Notes: a model not told the origin generated them from the sequence alone. Positions 6,583 to 13,424 are shown, counted from the first letter of the stretch. The stretch: DNA of 14,340 nt from Candidatus Bathyarchaeota archaeon (GCA_011040545.1 DQYM01000170.1:1-14340), one strand, 5' to 3'. A program made the numbers and translations.

Positions 6583-8139
6583 GTGATAAGCTCAAGGGAC
6601 ATGGCAATTGCTGATGAAAATGCGAGCTTCCTTGGCGTGCCAAGAGCACTACTCATGGAGAATGCTGGCAGGGCAGTAGCAGATGAGGTAGCTAGGCGAT
6701 TTGGCGATCTAAGGGGCCGTAGGGTGGTCGTGGTAGCTGGCCTTGGAAATAACGGTGGGGATGGGCTTGTAGCTGCTAGGCACCTTGCCTCACGTGGTGC
6801 AGAGGTAGTCGTCATCCTGCTGGGCAGGGGGGAGCGGATAAGGACGGGGGAGGCAAGGGCGAACTGGCGTGCCCTAAGGAACATGCCCTTGAGCGCTAGG
6901 ACCTACGAGGCCAGCAGTGCTGAGGAGCTAAGGGCAATCTGGGGCCAGCTGGGGGTCCACGAGGCAGATATCATAATAGATGCTATCTTCGGTACTGGCG
7001 TTAAGGGGCCTATAAGGAGCCCCTACTCAGATGCCATAGAGCTGATAAATAGCTCAAGGGGATTTGTAGTAGCTATTGATGTCCCCTCTGGCCTTGAGCC
7101 AGATACTGGAAGGCCCCTTAGGCCAACTGTAAGGGCTAACATTACCATTACCATGCACAAGGCAAAGCCAGGCCTCCTAAGGCCAGAAGCACGTAATTTC
7201 GTAGGTGAGCTCATAGTAGCCAACATAGGAATGCCACCAGAGGCAGAAGTAGTAGTTGGTCCAGGCGACCTAAGGGCCTGCCTAAGGCCAACTAGGCCTC
7301 CAAATGCAAAGAAGGGCGATTTTGGCCGTATCTTAGTCGTAGGTGGAGGCCCCGATTACTCTGGTGCGCCTGCTCTCTCTGCCCTTGCTGCCCTCAGGGC
7401 TGGAGCTGATTTGGCCATAGTTGCTGCCCCTAGGTCCGTAGCAAGCGTGATAAGATCCTTCTCGCCCAACCTCATAGTAAGGGCCTTGGGTTCTGAGGCC
7501 CTCTCACCAGCCGATGTCCCCTTCCTACTTAAGCTAGCTGAGCGCTCCACCTGTGTAATCATAGGGCCAGGTCTAGGCCTTGAGGAGGGCACTTTTGAGG
7601 CAGTAAGGACCTTCTTAGAAGCTATTAAGGGAAGGAAGCCACTTGTTATAGATGCAGATGCTATAAAGGCTCTAGCTTCTAAGCCAGTTGACCTATCTGG
7701 CACTAGCACCGTTATAACACCTCACGCAGGTGAGCTAAGGCTGCTCTCAGGCCGTGATGTGCCTCCACCTGAGGACCTAAGGGCTAGAATGGAATTCGTT
7801 AAGCAGGTAGCTAGCGAGCTAGGCACTACCTTGCTCCTAAAGGCCCACATAGATATCATATCTGATGGCAGCCGTGTGAAGATAAACATAACGGGGAACC
7901 CTGCCATGACGGTTGGTGGCACTGGCGATGTCCTAACTGGCCTAGTAGCTACATTCCTCTCCTGGAGCCTAGGCTCATTTGAGGCAGCTTGCCTCGGTGC
8001 CTTCGTAAATGGCATGGCTGGCGACCTAGCTGCAAGGGAGCTGGGCTACCACATAATGGCCACGGATGTGATAGAGCGCATACCTAGCGTTTTAAAGCCC
8101 TACGAGCGTGTTGAGCTTGGGACGCCAGGCCTTAGCTAG
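6583..8139 (+). CDS. nnr: Bifunctional NAD(P)HX epimerase / ADP-dependent NAD(P)HX dehydratase
   Basis: This fusion enzyme (518 aa) repairs hydrated NADH and NADPH, which form faster at high temperature: the N-terminal half epimerises the R and S hydrates, and the C-terminal half dehydrates the S form using ADP. The epimerase (YjeF_N) part, about 1-210, has LLMENAGRAV (23-32), GNNGGDGLVAARHL (from 55), IDAIFGTGVKG and AIDVPSGLEPDTG. The dehydratase (YjeF_C, ribokinase-like) part has GRILVVGGGPDYSGAP, IIGPGLGLEEG, VIDADAIKAL, VITPHAGEL and GGTGDVLTG, where Asp449 is the expected catalytic base. GTG 6583 matches the usual family N-terminus (VISSRDMAIADENA); TTG 6571 is possible. Its TAG stop shares the palindrome CTAG (8136-8139) with the stop of the opposite gene. 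Confidence 0.93.
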   Translation: MISSRDMAIADENASFLGVPRALLMENAGRAVADEVARRFGDLRGRRVVVVAGLGNNGGDGLVAARHLASRGAEVVVILLGRGERIRTGEARANWRALRNMPLSARTYEASSAEELRAIWGQLGVHEADIIIDAIFGTGVKGPIRSPYSDAIELINSSRGFVVAIDVPSGLEPDTGRPLRPTVRANITITMHKAKPGLLRPEARNFVGELIVANIGMPPEAEVVVGPGDLRACLRPTRPPNAKKGDFGRILVVGGGPDYSGAPALSALAALRAGADLAIVAAPRSVASVIRSFSPNLIVRALGSEALSPADVPFLLKLAERSTCVIIGPGLGLEEGTFEAVRTFLEAIKGRKPLVIDADAIKALASKPVDLSGTSTVITPHAGELRLLSGRDVPPPEDLRARMEFVKQVASELGTTLLLKAHIDIISDGSRVKINITGNPAMTVGGTGDVLTGLVATFLSWSLGSFEAACLGAFVNGMAGDLAARELGYHIMATDVIERIPSVLKPYERVELGTPGLS

Positions 8140-9140
8140 CCACGTGCTATGGGCAGCTCAGCAGTGGCCTCCCTCCTACGGCCTCGGCTAGCGAGCACTA
8201 GCCTAAGCCCATAGCGCCCCCTGCCTAAGCCCCAAGCGACCTCGCCTCCCGTTAGCTCCTTTAGGCTTAGGAGGGCATCTTCCTCTAGGTAGAGGATGGC
8301 TAGGATCGGCTCCCCTGGCCCTAAATCACATGAGAACTTAGCTGTTCCCTCCCTCACGGTGGCTAGCGTGCAGTTGAAGGCCAGGGTGGCAGCCTGGCCA
8401 CCTGGCTCCCGCACGGGTATCTCACCTACTAGCTCAAGCCTAGCTCTAGCAGCCCTCCTGCCTGGGGCCTTCTCAAGCCAGCCCCACAGGCGCCCTTCCC
8501 CAAGCCTAACCATGGCCCTAGCTATGCCCTGGCCATCTGCTACGGCGAGCCTAATGGTATCCTGGCTAAATCGCACGTGGTCTGAGCCTAGGTAGCATAG
8601 TACGATGGGCTGGGATAGCAGGCCTCTTATTCTCACGGCTGGCGCCAGCATGTACGCATTGAGCTTCCGCCTTACGAGTGTGTAAGGGTGCCTGAGGGCT
8701 GCTATATCTATGGTATCTGCTTCTAGAACTCCACCTTTAGGCCTAAACTCAATCCACGCAGCATACTTTGCCATGCTGCCATAATTTAAGATGCCCATCA
8801 CACCTTCTAAAATGCCAAGCTCTACCTTAGCTCGCTTAGGCAGCCTTATGTTCTCATGGGAAATATGTAGCTCCTGAGCTAGCCTCTGGGCCTCCTCCCA
8901 CCTTGCCTTAGTATTTAGCCTCTCCCACACCGACATAGCAATTGAAGCCATCCCTACTAGGATCATTGAGGAAAGGATCCACAAGACATCCCTCGGGACA
9001 GCACCTACATCACCCCTCAGCGCAAGTGAGATCATGAAGAGGGAAATGCCAACTAAGCCCATGCCAGCTAGGGCAAGCGAGACCACGTTCCCTCGGTGGT
9101 AACGCCTAGCTAGCACGACCACCTTGGTCAAGGCCCTCAC
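8136..9140 (-). CDS. Uncharacterised two-TM membrane protein
   Basis: I do not recognise this 334-aa protein. A basic N-terminus (KVVVLARRYHRGN) precedes TM1 at about 19-41 and TM2 at about 53-72, leaving a short outside loop and placing the roughly 260-residue remainder in the cytoplasm by the positive-inside rule. The cytoplasmic part starts with a charged helix (RLNTKARWEEAQRLAQEL) and continues as a strand-rich domain with repeated VRL/LELVG-like strands, ending in an Arg-rich section. There is no catalytic motif I can name. GTG 9140 starts 7 nt after the HDAC-family gene's stop, within GAGGTGAGG; TTG 9131, with that sequence as its ribosome binding site, is an alternative. It is translated with, and may work with, the HDAC-like enzyme. 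The last four bases overlap the end of nnr. Confidence 0.7.
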   Translation of the reverse strand: MRALTKVVVLARRYHRGNVVSLALAGMGLVGISLFMISLALRGDVGAVPRDVLWILSSMILVGMASIAMSVWERLNTKARWEEAQRLAQELHISHENIRLPKRAKVELGILEGVMGILNYGSMAKYAAWIEFRPKGGVLEADTIDIAALRHPYTLVRRKLNAYMLAPAVRIRGLLSQPIVLCYLGSDHVRFSQDTIRLAVADGQGIARAMVRLGEGRLWGWLEKAPGRRAARARLELVGEIPVREPGGQAATLAFNCTLATVREGTAKFSCDLGPGEPILAILYLEEDALLSLKELTGGEVAWGLGRGRYGLRLVLASRGRRREATAELPIARG

Positions 9141-9147
9141 CTCTAGC

Positions 9148-10206
9148 TTAGAGCTGCCAGAACTCAGATTGTATGTGCCTTACGCTCCTAAGCACCTCCT
9201 CAGCCTTCCTCCTTAGCCTAGCTGGCGTCCTGGTCTCCTCATCAACAAGCTCGTAGTCCTGGCCAGCTAGGAGGGCTAGGTCGGCTGCGAACATCTTGCC
9301 TATGTGCGTGAGCGAGTAGCCCCCCTCTAGGACGGCAACCAGCCTGCCCGAGCAGCAATCACGTGCTAAGCGTGCTATGGCCGAGAAGGCCCTCAGCTGG
9401 CCGAGCATGGATAGGCCAAGCCTGGCTACTGGGTCGGCATAGTGGACATCGAACCCAACCGAAGCGAGCACGAACTCAGGCTCGTACTGCCTTACTATGG
9501 GCTCCACTAGCTCCTCAACGGCCCTTAGGTACACATCGTCCCCAGTGAGGAAGGGCAGGGGTACGTTCACGGTGAAGCCACGGCCATCTAGCGTACCAAC
9601 CTCGTCCTCAAAGCCAGTGCCAGGGAACCACGTTGGATCCTGGTGTAAGCTAACGTACAGCACCTGGTCGGTTTCATAGAAGAACTCCTGCGTCCCATTC
9701 CCGTGGTGAGCATCAATATCAATTATGGCCACCCTCTTCAGCCCACGCCGTGAGAGCAAGTGCTGTGCCCCTATGGCCACGTTATTGAAAATGCAGAACC
9801 CCCTTGCGTAATCACGGCCAGCGTGGTGGCCAGGTGGCCTAACGAGTGCGAAGGCAGCCTTGTAGCGCCCCTCCAGCACTAGGTCCGTGGCCTGTATGAC
9901 GGCCCCAACAGCGTGGATAGCAGCCTCATAGGAGCTGGGGCTAGCTACCGTATCGCCTAGGTCCATGACCCCACCGCCTAGGGAGCAGAAGTCCCTTACC
10001 CACCTTACGTAATCAGCATCGTGGAGGAGCTCTAGCTCCTCCTTGGTAGCTGCCCTAGGCTCTATGAGCTCGCAGGCCCCAGATGATAGGAGGTTAGAGC
10101 GCTCTAGCTCACTTAGCATTACTTTTAGCCTCTCTGGGCACTCAGGGTGGCCTGGCCCTGGCTCATGCCTTAAGAACACATCTGAGTACACCACGGCTAC
10201 CTTCAT
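9148..10206 (-). CDS. Histone deacetylase-family (AcuC/HDAC-like) hydrolase
   Basis: This 352-aa zinc amidohydrolase of the arginase/deacetylase fold has a complete active site: RPPGHHAG (123-130, catalytic His127/His128), DIDAHHGNGTQ (163-173, zinc ligands Asp165 and His167), GFDVHYADP (251-259, zinc ligand Asp253) and LEGGYS (293-298, Tyr297). The N-terminal HPECPERL (20-27) is also typical of class II-like and AcuC-type members. Such enzymes deacetylate lysines on proteins, including archaeal chromatin proteins, or small molecules such as acetylpolyamines; the target cannot be told from sequence. The last 40 residues are a family-variable basic helix. ATG 10206 is clear, though without a good ribosome binding site. 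A T-run at 10233-10237 about 30 nt upstream may be a weak TATA box, giving a nearly leaderless mRNA. A two-TM protein gene follows 7 nt downstream. Confidence 0.92.
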   Translation of the reverse strand: MKVAVVYSDVFLRHEPGPGHPECPERLKVMLSELERSNLLSSGACELIEPRAATKEELELLHDADYVRWVRDFCSLGGGVMDLGDTVASPSSYEAAIHAVGAVIQATDLVLEGRYKAAFALVRPPGHHAGRDYARGFCIFNNVAIGAQHLLSRRGLKRVAIIDIDAHHGNGTQEFFYETDQVLYVSLHQDPTWFPGTGFEDEVGTLDGRGFTVNVPLPFLTGDDVYLRAVEELVEPIVRQYEPEFVLASVGFDVHYADPVARLGLSMLGQLRAFSAIARLARDCCSGRLVAVLEGGYSLTHIGKMFAADLALLAGQDYELVDEETRTPARLRRKAEEVLRSVRHIQSEFWQL

Positions 10207-10222
10207 GCCTGCTTAGGCAGGC
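10207..10222. repeat. Perfect inverted repeat abutting the HDAC-family start codon
   Basis: GCCTGC-TTAG-GCAGGC is a 6-bp perfect dyad ending at the base next to the ATG (10204-10206, minus strand). It could be an operator for a dimeric regulator, a 5' hairpin in the mRNA or chance. The position directly before the start codon makes it worth noting. Confidence 0.5.
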
Positions 10223-10232
10223 TCCCAGGCCG

Positions 10233-10237
10233 AAAAA
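10233..10237 (-). terminator. T5 tract after the DUF401 gene (terminator and/or weak TATA of the HDAC gene)
   Basis: On the minus strand the sequence GGCGAAAGCGTTTTTCGG follows the stop of the DUF401 permease by about 10 nt. A T5 tract after a GC-rich stretch can terminate archaeal transcription. The same tract lies 27-31 nt before the HDAC ATG, so it may instead be a poor TATA element. Sequence alone does not decide. Confidence 0.4.
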
Positions 10238-10247
10238 CGCTTTCGCC

Positions 10248-11507
10248 TCATAGGAGGGGGGCATAGGCCCATATCAGGAGCGGGGAGGCCACTAGCATGG
10301 AGGCTGCGTAAGCAGCAAGCCTTGGGTACATCTCAACCTGCCTTAGCTCAAAGTACTCCGCAGTAGCTATGAAGCAGAGGTGCAGTGGCGATATTATGTA
10401 GCCCACCACGGCCCCACTGTAGGCCATTAGGACCTCAGCCGTGCTAAGCCCTGTCGGGAGGATGGTCATGGGCAGGAAGGCACTACCAGTAGCTAGGCCG
10501 AGGACCCAGCACAGCAAGGTGTAGGAGGCGATCTCTGGTAGGGGGAGCGAGGAGAAGACAGCCCCTAGCTCCGTAGGAGCCCCTGAGGCCTTAAATGCAT
10601 CCCTGAATAGCATGGCTAGGAGAACTGGGGCAGCTATGTTGTATGCCCTGCTCCCCCTTAGCGCCCTCATGGCCGAGCTAGATAGGCCCTCCCTCCGCCA
10701 GGCTAGGGCAAGCGAGAGGGCTATGGATATGCAGACGAATAGGCTGAAGCCTAGGTCAGGGGCTCCTACTGCAGATAGGATGGCCTTAGCAATAGGGGCC
10801 ACTAGTATTGGTGCTAACCCCCTAACCAACCTCACAACTGCCTCCTTTCTCCTTTCGGGGCCAGCTTTAGCTTCGCTTTCCTTACACTGGCTTATTCGGC
10901 TAGTCCTTGCGAAGGAAGCAGAGTAGCTTACTATAATATGTAGGGCTGAGATAGGCAGGAGGGCAAGCACGACCATGAAGATGCTCATGTTAAGTAGGGC
11001 TGGGCCAGCTAGGAACATGAGGGCTGGGGAGAATGGGTAGGCGAAGAAGTTGAGGTGCCTGAAGAGGAGGTTAGCTGTAGCTGGCCCCCTAAGGCTCTCC
11101 TCGCACTTGCTCTCCTCCTCAACTAGCGAAGCAGATAGCACTGCCCCTCCAGGAACTGGTAGGAGGCCAAATAGGATGGATCCAGTGGCCATTAGTGGTC
11201 GCCCCCTTAGGCCAAGCCCCCTGAGGCCCTCTGTTATATCCTCTATTTGGCTTAGCTCCCGCATTAGGGCACCTAAGATGGCTATTAGGCCCACGCTTAT
11301 GGTTAGGTCCCATGTCCATATGTTGGATAGGCCTGCAATAAGGACATCACATAGGCTAAGTGGGCCTAGGGCTAGGAGACCAAAGGTTAGGAGGGCTACT
11401 AGAACGCAAGCCCACGTCCTAAGGCCAGCTAGGGAGAGGGCCACCATGATGGCTAGCGAGAGGGCCAGCCACCACACGACGCCCAGATGCCTCCACCTCC
11501 ACGCCAC
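10248..11507 (-). CDS. DUF401-family membrane permease
   Basis: This 419-aa integral membrane protein has about ten hydrophobic segments and no signal peptide. It fits the DUF401 family, part of the ion-transporter superfamily of secondary carriers. Two landmark regions are present. The half-membrane motif GLLPVPGGAVLSASLVEEE (114-132) is followed by LFRHLNFFAYPFSP (148-161). The C-terminal counterpart GYIISPLHLCFIATAEYF (369-386) matches the second repeat. Between them, residues 203-228 form a charged cytoplasmic loop linking the two inverted halves. The transported substrate is unknown; dicarboxylates or similar anions are typical of the superfamily. GTG 11507 gives the full frame, but the TATA box at 11521-11530 predicts transcription near 11497, and the GGAGGTGGAGG downstream favours GTG 11477. 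The true protein may thus be 409 aa. Confidence 0.85.
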   Translation of the reverse strand: MAWRWRHLGVVWWLALSLAIMVALSLAGLRTWACVLVALLTFGLLALGPLSLCDVLIAGLSNIWTWDLTISVGLIAILGALMRELSQIEDITEGLRGLGLRGRPLMATGSILFGLLPVPGGAVLSASLVEEESKCEESLRGPATANLLFRHLNFFAYPFSPALMFLAGPALLNMSIFMVVLALLPISALHIIVSYSASFARTSRISQCKESEAKAGPERRKEAVVRLVRGLAPILVAPIAKAILSAVGAPDLGFSLFVCISIALSLALAWRREGLSSSAMRALRGSRAYNIAAPVLLAMLFRDAFKASGAPTELGAVFSSLPLPEIASYTLLCWVLGLATGSAFLPMTILPTGLSTAEVLMAYSGAVVGYIISPLHLCFIATAEYFELRQVEMYPRLAAYAASMLVASPLLIWAYAPLL

Positions 11508-11520
11508 AGCCAGGCTAGCA

Positions 11521-11530
11521 TGTTAAAAAG
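11521..11530 (-). promoter_or_regulatory. TATA box for the DUF401 permease
   Basis: On the minus strand this reads CTTTTTAACA. Transcription about 25 nt downstream would begin near 11497, inside the first codons of the longest frame, which argues for the shorter start at 11477. Confidence 0.6.
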
Positions 11531-11592
11531 GGAGCGGTGAGCAGCAAACTAGGCTACCTTACGCCCAATGGCTTGCCCATCTAAGCGAATAG

Positions 11593-11600
11593 TTTTTAAG
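11593..11600 (+). promoter_or_regulatory. TATA box for arcC
   Basis: TTTTTAAG lies 46-53 nt before TTG 11646. Transcription would start near 11622-11626, leaving a leader of about 20 nt that holds the ribosome binding site. The promoter is divergent from that of the DUF401 permease, with about 60 nt between the two TATA boxes. Confidence 0.7.
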
Positions 11601-11605
11601 ATAGC

Positions 11606-11620
11606 TATCACATGGTGATA
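11606..11620. promoter_or_regulatory. Palindrome between the arcC TATA box and transcription start (candidate operator)
   Basis: TATCAC-ATG-GTGATA is a perfect 6-bp dyad with a 3-nt spacer, spanning about -18 to -4 relative to the predicted start of transcription. Archaeal repressors often bind between the TATA box and the start. A dimeric winged-helix regulator is a reasonable guess, but no regulator gene is in the window. Confidence 0.5.
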
Positions 11621-11632
11621 ACGCCCGTAAGT

Positions 11633-11640
11633 GGAGGTAA
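11633..11640 (+). promoter_or_regulatory. Strong Shine-Dalgarno site fixing the arcC start
   Basis: GGAGGTAA, continued by T, matches the archaeal consensus GGAGGTGAT at 8 of 9 bases. With 7 nt between GGAGGT and the TTG at 11646, it selects that codon over the overlapping GTG at 11631. Confidence 0.75.
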
Positions 11641-11645
11641 TCATC

Positions 11646-12650
11646 TTGGCCAAAAGGGTACTAGTAGCTCTAGGGGGGAACGCCCTCAAGAGGCCTGGTG
11701 GCAAGGGCACCTACGAGGAGCAGCTTGAGGCCGTGCAGAAGACGGCTAAGCAGCTAGCTGAGATGGTGGCTAGAGGCTACGACCTAGTGATAACACATGG
11801 AAATGGCCTCCAAGTTGGCTACCTGCTAATACAGCAGGAAGAGGGCGTGAGGAGGGGGGCTCCACCTCAGCCTCTAGATGTGCTCAACGCCATGACGCAG
11901 GGGCAGATAGGCTACATGCTCCAGCAGTGCCTTCAGAACGAGCTTAGATCTAGGGGCATAAAGAGGCCAGTCCTAACAGTTGTAACACAGGTCCTAGTTA
12001 GGCCAGATGATCCTGCGTTCAGCAAGCCAACTAAGCCAGTAGGTCCTTGCTACACTGAGGAAGAAGCCAAGAGGCTTGTTGAGGAGCGGGGCTACGTGGT
12101 CATGGAGGTCCCAGGCTCAGGTGGAAAGCGATTTAGGCGTGTTGTCCCATCTCCAGATCCAGTAGCCATAGTAGAGGCAGAGGCCATAAAGCGCATGTTG
12201 GATATGGGCATGGTGGTTATAGCTTGTGGTGGCGGTGGCGTGCCAGTTGTAGAGCAAGGTAGGAAGCTAGCTGGTGTTGAGGCCGTAATTGACAAGGACC
12301 TTGCTAGTGAGAAGCTAGCAGAGGTGGTTGGGGCAGATGTCCTGCTTATCCTAACAGATGTGAAAAAGGTAAAGCTGAACTACGGCAAGCCTAATGAGCG
12401 TGATATAGATGCCATGAGCGTGGAGGAAGCCAAGCGCTACATGGCCGAGGGGCACTTCCCACCTGGCAGCATGGGGCCAAAGGTTGAGGCCTGCATAAGG
12501 TTCCTTGAGCAGGGAGGCAAGCTAGCTATTATAGCACATCTGGAGGAAGCCCTAGAGGCCCTTGAGGGCCGAGCTGGGACGGTGATCTATGCTAGGCCAC
12601 CTACACTAGAAAAGGTTAAGAGGGCGGGCGTACTGGGGATCATGCCATGA
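11646..12650 (+). CDS. arcC: Carbamate kinase
   Basis: This 334-aa enzyme of the amino-acid kinase family interconverts carbamoyl phosphate plus ADP with carbamate plus ATP. In archaea it can make ATP from carbamoyl phosphate or supply it for pyrimidine and arginine synthesis. The nucleotide and substrate signatures are present: LVALGGNAL near the N-terminus, [35 protein letters not shown]-type motif ([12 protein letters not shown]), [26 protein letters not shown] and the C-terminal [15 protein letters not shown]. Length is normal. The start TTG 11646 is set by an excellent ribosome binding site; the longer frame from GTG 11631 would overlap that site. Control is suggested by a palindrome between TATA box and transcription start. 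Its stop TGA overlaps the ATG of the Trm112-like gene (ATGA), so the two are co-translated. Confidence 0.95.
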   Translation: MAKRVLVALGGNALKRPGGKGTYEEQLEAVQKTAKQLAEMVARGYDLVITHGNGLQVGYLLIQQEEGVRRGAPPQPLDVLNAMTQGQIGYMLQQCLQNELRSRGIKRPVLTVVTQVLVRPDDPAFSKPTKPVGPCYTEEEAKRLVEERGYVVMEVPGSGGKRFRRVVPSPDPVAIVEAEAIKRMLDMGMVVIACGGGGVPVVEQGRKLAGVEAVIDKDLASEKLAEVVGADVLLILTDVKKVKLNYGKPNERDIDAMSVEEAKRYMAEGHFPPGSMGPKVEACIRFLEQGGKLAIIAHLEEALEALEGRAGTVIYARPPTLEKVKRAGVLGIMP

Positions 12651-13045
12651 AGTATAGGCTCATGGACGTGCTTGCCTGCCCAGAGTGCAAGGGCTTCCCA
12701 CTTGAGCTAATCGTGCTCTCGGAGAGGGAGCTTGAGGGGGTTGAGGCCCCTGAGGGCTTTAGGTGCGAGGAGTTCTGTGGCCTAGAGCGCAAGTTCGTGA
12801 AGGAGCTTGAGGCCGAGCCGAACTGTAAAGCCTGCTTTGCCCGTGAGGTCGTAGAGGGCATCCTATACTGCCCATCCTGTGGCCGTTGGTTCCCAATAAT
12901 AGATGAGCTCCCCAGGCTCTTCCCAGATAGGATTAGGGAGGAAATCATGAAGAAAGAGGAATTGGCATTCCTCAGGGAGCACGCCAACGAGCTCCCAGCT
13001 AAGATAACCCAGGAGGGGAGGCCTTACAACCTCTCAAGCACCTAG
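12647..13045 (+). CDS. Trm112-like zinc-binding protein with eight cysteines
   Basis: This 132-aa cytosolic protein resembles Trm112, the small zinc protein that stabilises and activates several methyltransferases acting on tRNA, rRNA and release factor. The family ends are clear: [17 protein letters not shown] at the N-terminus, with Cys11 and Cys14, and [24 protein letters not shown] (70-93), with Cys75 and Cys78. Unusually, the middle section adds Cys40, Cys44, Cys60 and Cys63 (RCEEFC and NCKAC), enough for a second zinc site. The C-terminal helix ([16 protein letters not shown]) is charged. ATG 12647 overlaps the arcC stop and has GGGGAT 8-13 nt before it; ATG 12662 would drop five residues without harming the motifs. 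No partner methyltransferase is in the window. The link with carbamate kinase is probably only shared transcription. Confidence 0.82.
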   Translation: MKYRLMDVLACPECKGFPLELIVLSERELEGVEAPEGFRCEEFCGLERKFVKELEAEPNCKACFAREVVEGILYCPSCGRWFPIIDELPRLFPDRIREEIMKKEELAFLREHANELPAKITQEGRPYNLSST

Positions 13046-13161
13046 GCTAGCTTAGGTTAAGGTTATGAGCCTGCACTAGGCTTCTAGGCATGGGGCTGTG
13101 AAGAAGGCTAGATTGGCTGATAGATGATGGAGCGGGTGAGCTCCAGAGCCCCAGGGGTTGC

Positions 13162-13169
13162 TTTTATAA
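13162..13169 (+). promoter_or_regulatory. TATA box within the arcC-trm112 / hypE-like gap
   Basis: TTTTATAA inside CTTTTATAAG is one of the best TATA matches in the window. It is about 255 nt before the first usable start codon of the hypE-like gene, far beyond the spacing of the other promoters here, so it either drives an RNA gene, a small ORF or a long leader. Confidence 0.65.
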
Positions 13170-13195
13170 GCTAGCTAGCCTAGGACCGCCTGGCG

Positions 13196-13285
13196 ATGAG
13201 CTGTACTCCCGGCACTGAGCCAGCCTCAGTGGGCAGTGATGTGTTGGGTTTCAGCGAGCCAAGGGCCGTGAAGAGCACTGGATAA
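13196..13285 (+). CDS. Possible leaderless 29-codon small ORF
   Basis: An ATG lies within a few bases of the predicted transcription start of the TATA box at 13162-13169 and opens a 29-codon frame ending in TAA. A leaderless small ORF is therefore conceivable, as archaea translate leaderless mRNAs efficiently. The peptide begins MSCTPGTEPASVGSD and has no recognisable motif. The frame stays open after the TAA for another 29 codons to a TAG at 13373-13375, which includes the end GCCPCT. This could be a real short peptide, a leader peptide, or chance within a structured RNA; the perfect hairpin at 13213-13231 inside it favours RNA structure over coding. Confidence 0.2.
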   Translation: MSCTPGTEPASVGSDVLGFSEPRAVKSTG

Positions 13286-13424
13286 GCTGAGTGGCGCTGG
13301 AGCGCCATGAGGAGCCGTGTGAGGGCTGAGCCCATGCTGATGGGGAGCTACGTAGGTTGCTGCCCCTGCACCTAGGCGTGGTTGGGGGAAGGCCTATCCC
13401 CTGCCCCAGCTACATCCTGGGGCC

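Larger units (their letters stand above)
13046..13424 (+). ncRNA. Candidate structured RNA or long leader upstream of the hypE-like gene
   Basis: This 379-bp gap has no conventional gene but clear signals. A TATA box lies at 13162-13169, predicting a transcript from about 13188-13194. Downstream are perfect hairpins: 13213-13231 (CACTGAG stem, 7 bp), 13292-13307 (TGGCGC stem, TGGA loop), 13331-13344 (CCCA stem) and 13404-13422 (CCCCAG stem, ending 2 nt before the TTG of the hypE-like gene). ACCGCCT at 13185-13191 can pair with 13374-13382 apart from a 2-nt bulge and so could close a unit of about 200 nt. I see none of the conserved cores of SRP RNA, RNase P RNA or tRNA. Box C/D-like motifs occur but in poor spacing. 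It could be an unrecognised ncRNA, a regulatory leader, or a leader with small ORFs. The part before the TATA box (13046-13160) shows only a 5-bp hairpin at 13068-13082. Confidence 0.4.

Noticed and set aside
6429..6884. N-terminal extension of the CPBP frame (about 150 codons) on the minus strand
   Set aside because: It is antisense to the conserved start of nnr and has no family similarity. The ribosome binding site and TM1 place the start at 6428.
11050..11526. Plus-strand open frame opposite the DUF401 gene
   Set aside because: An Arg/Ser/Pro-rich shadow of a membrane protein with clear DUF401 motifs.
13185..13424. SRP RNA or RNase P RNA gene
   Set aside because: The SRP helix 8 core (GGAAG...AGCAG type) and the RNase P conserved regions (GAGGAAAGTC and ACAGA-type) are not found on either strand.
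13046..13424. tRNA gene
   Set aside because: No T-arm GGTTCRA-type motif with matching stems and no acceptor stem could be assembled.
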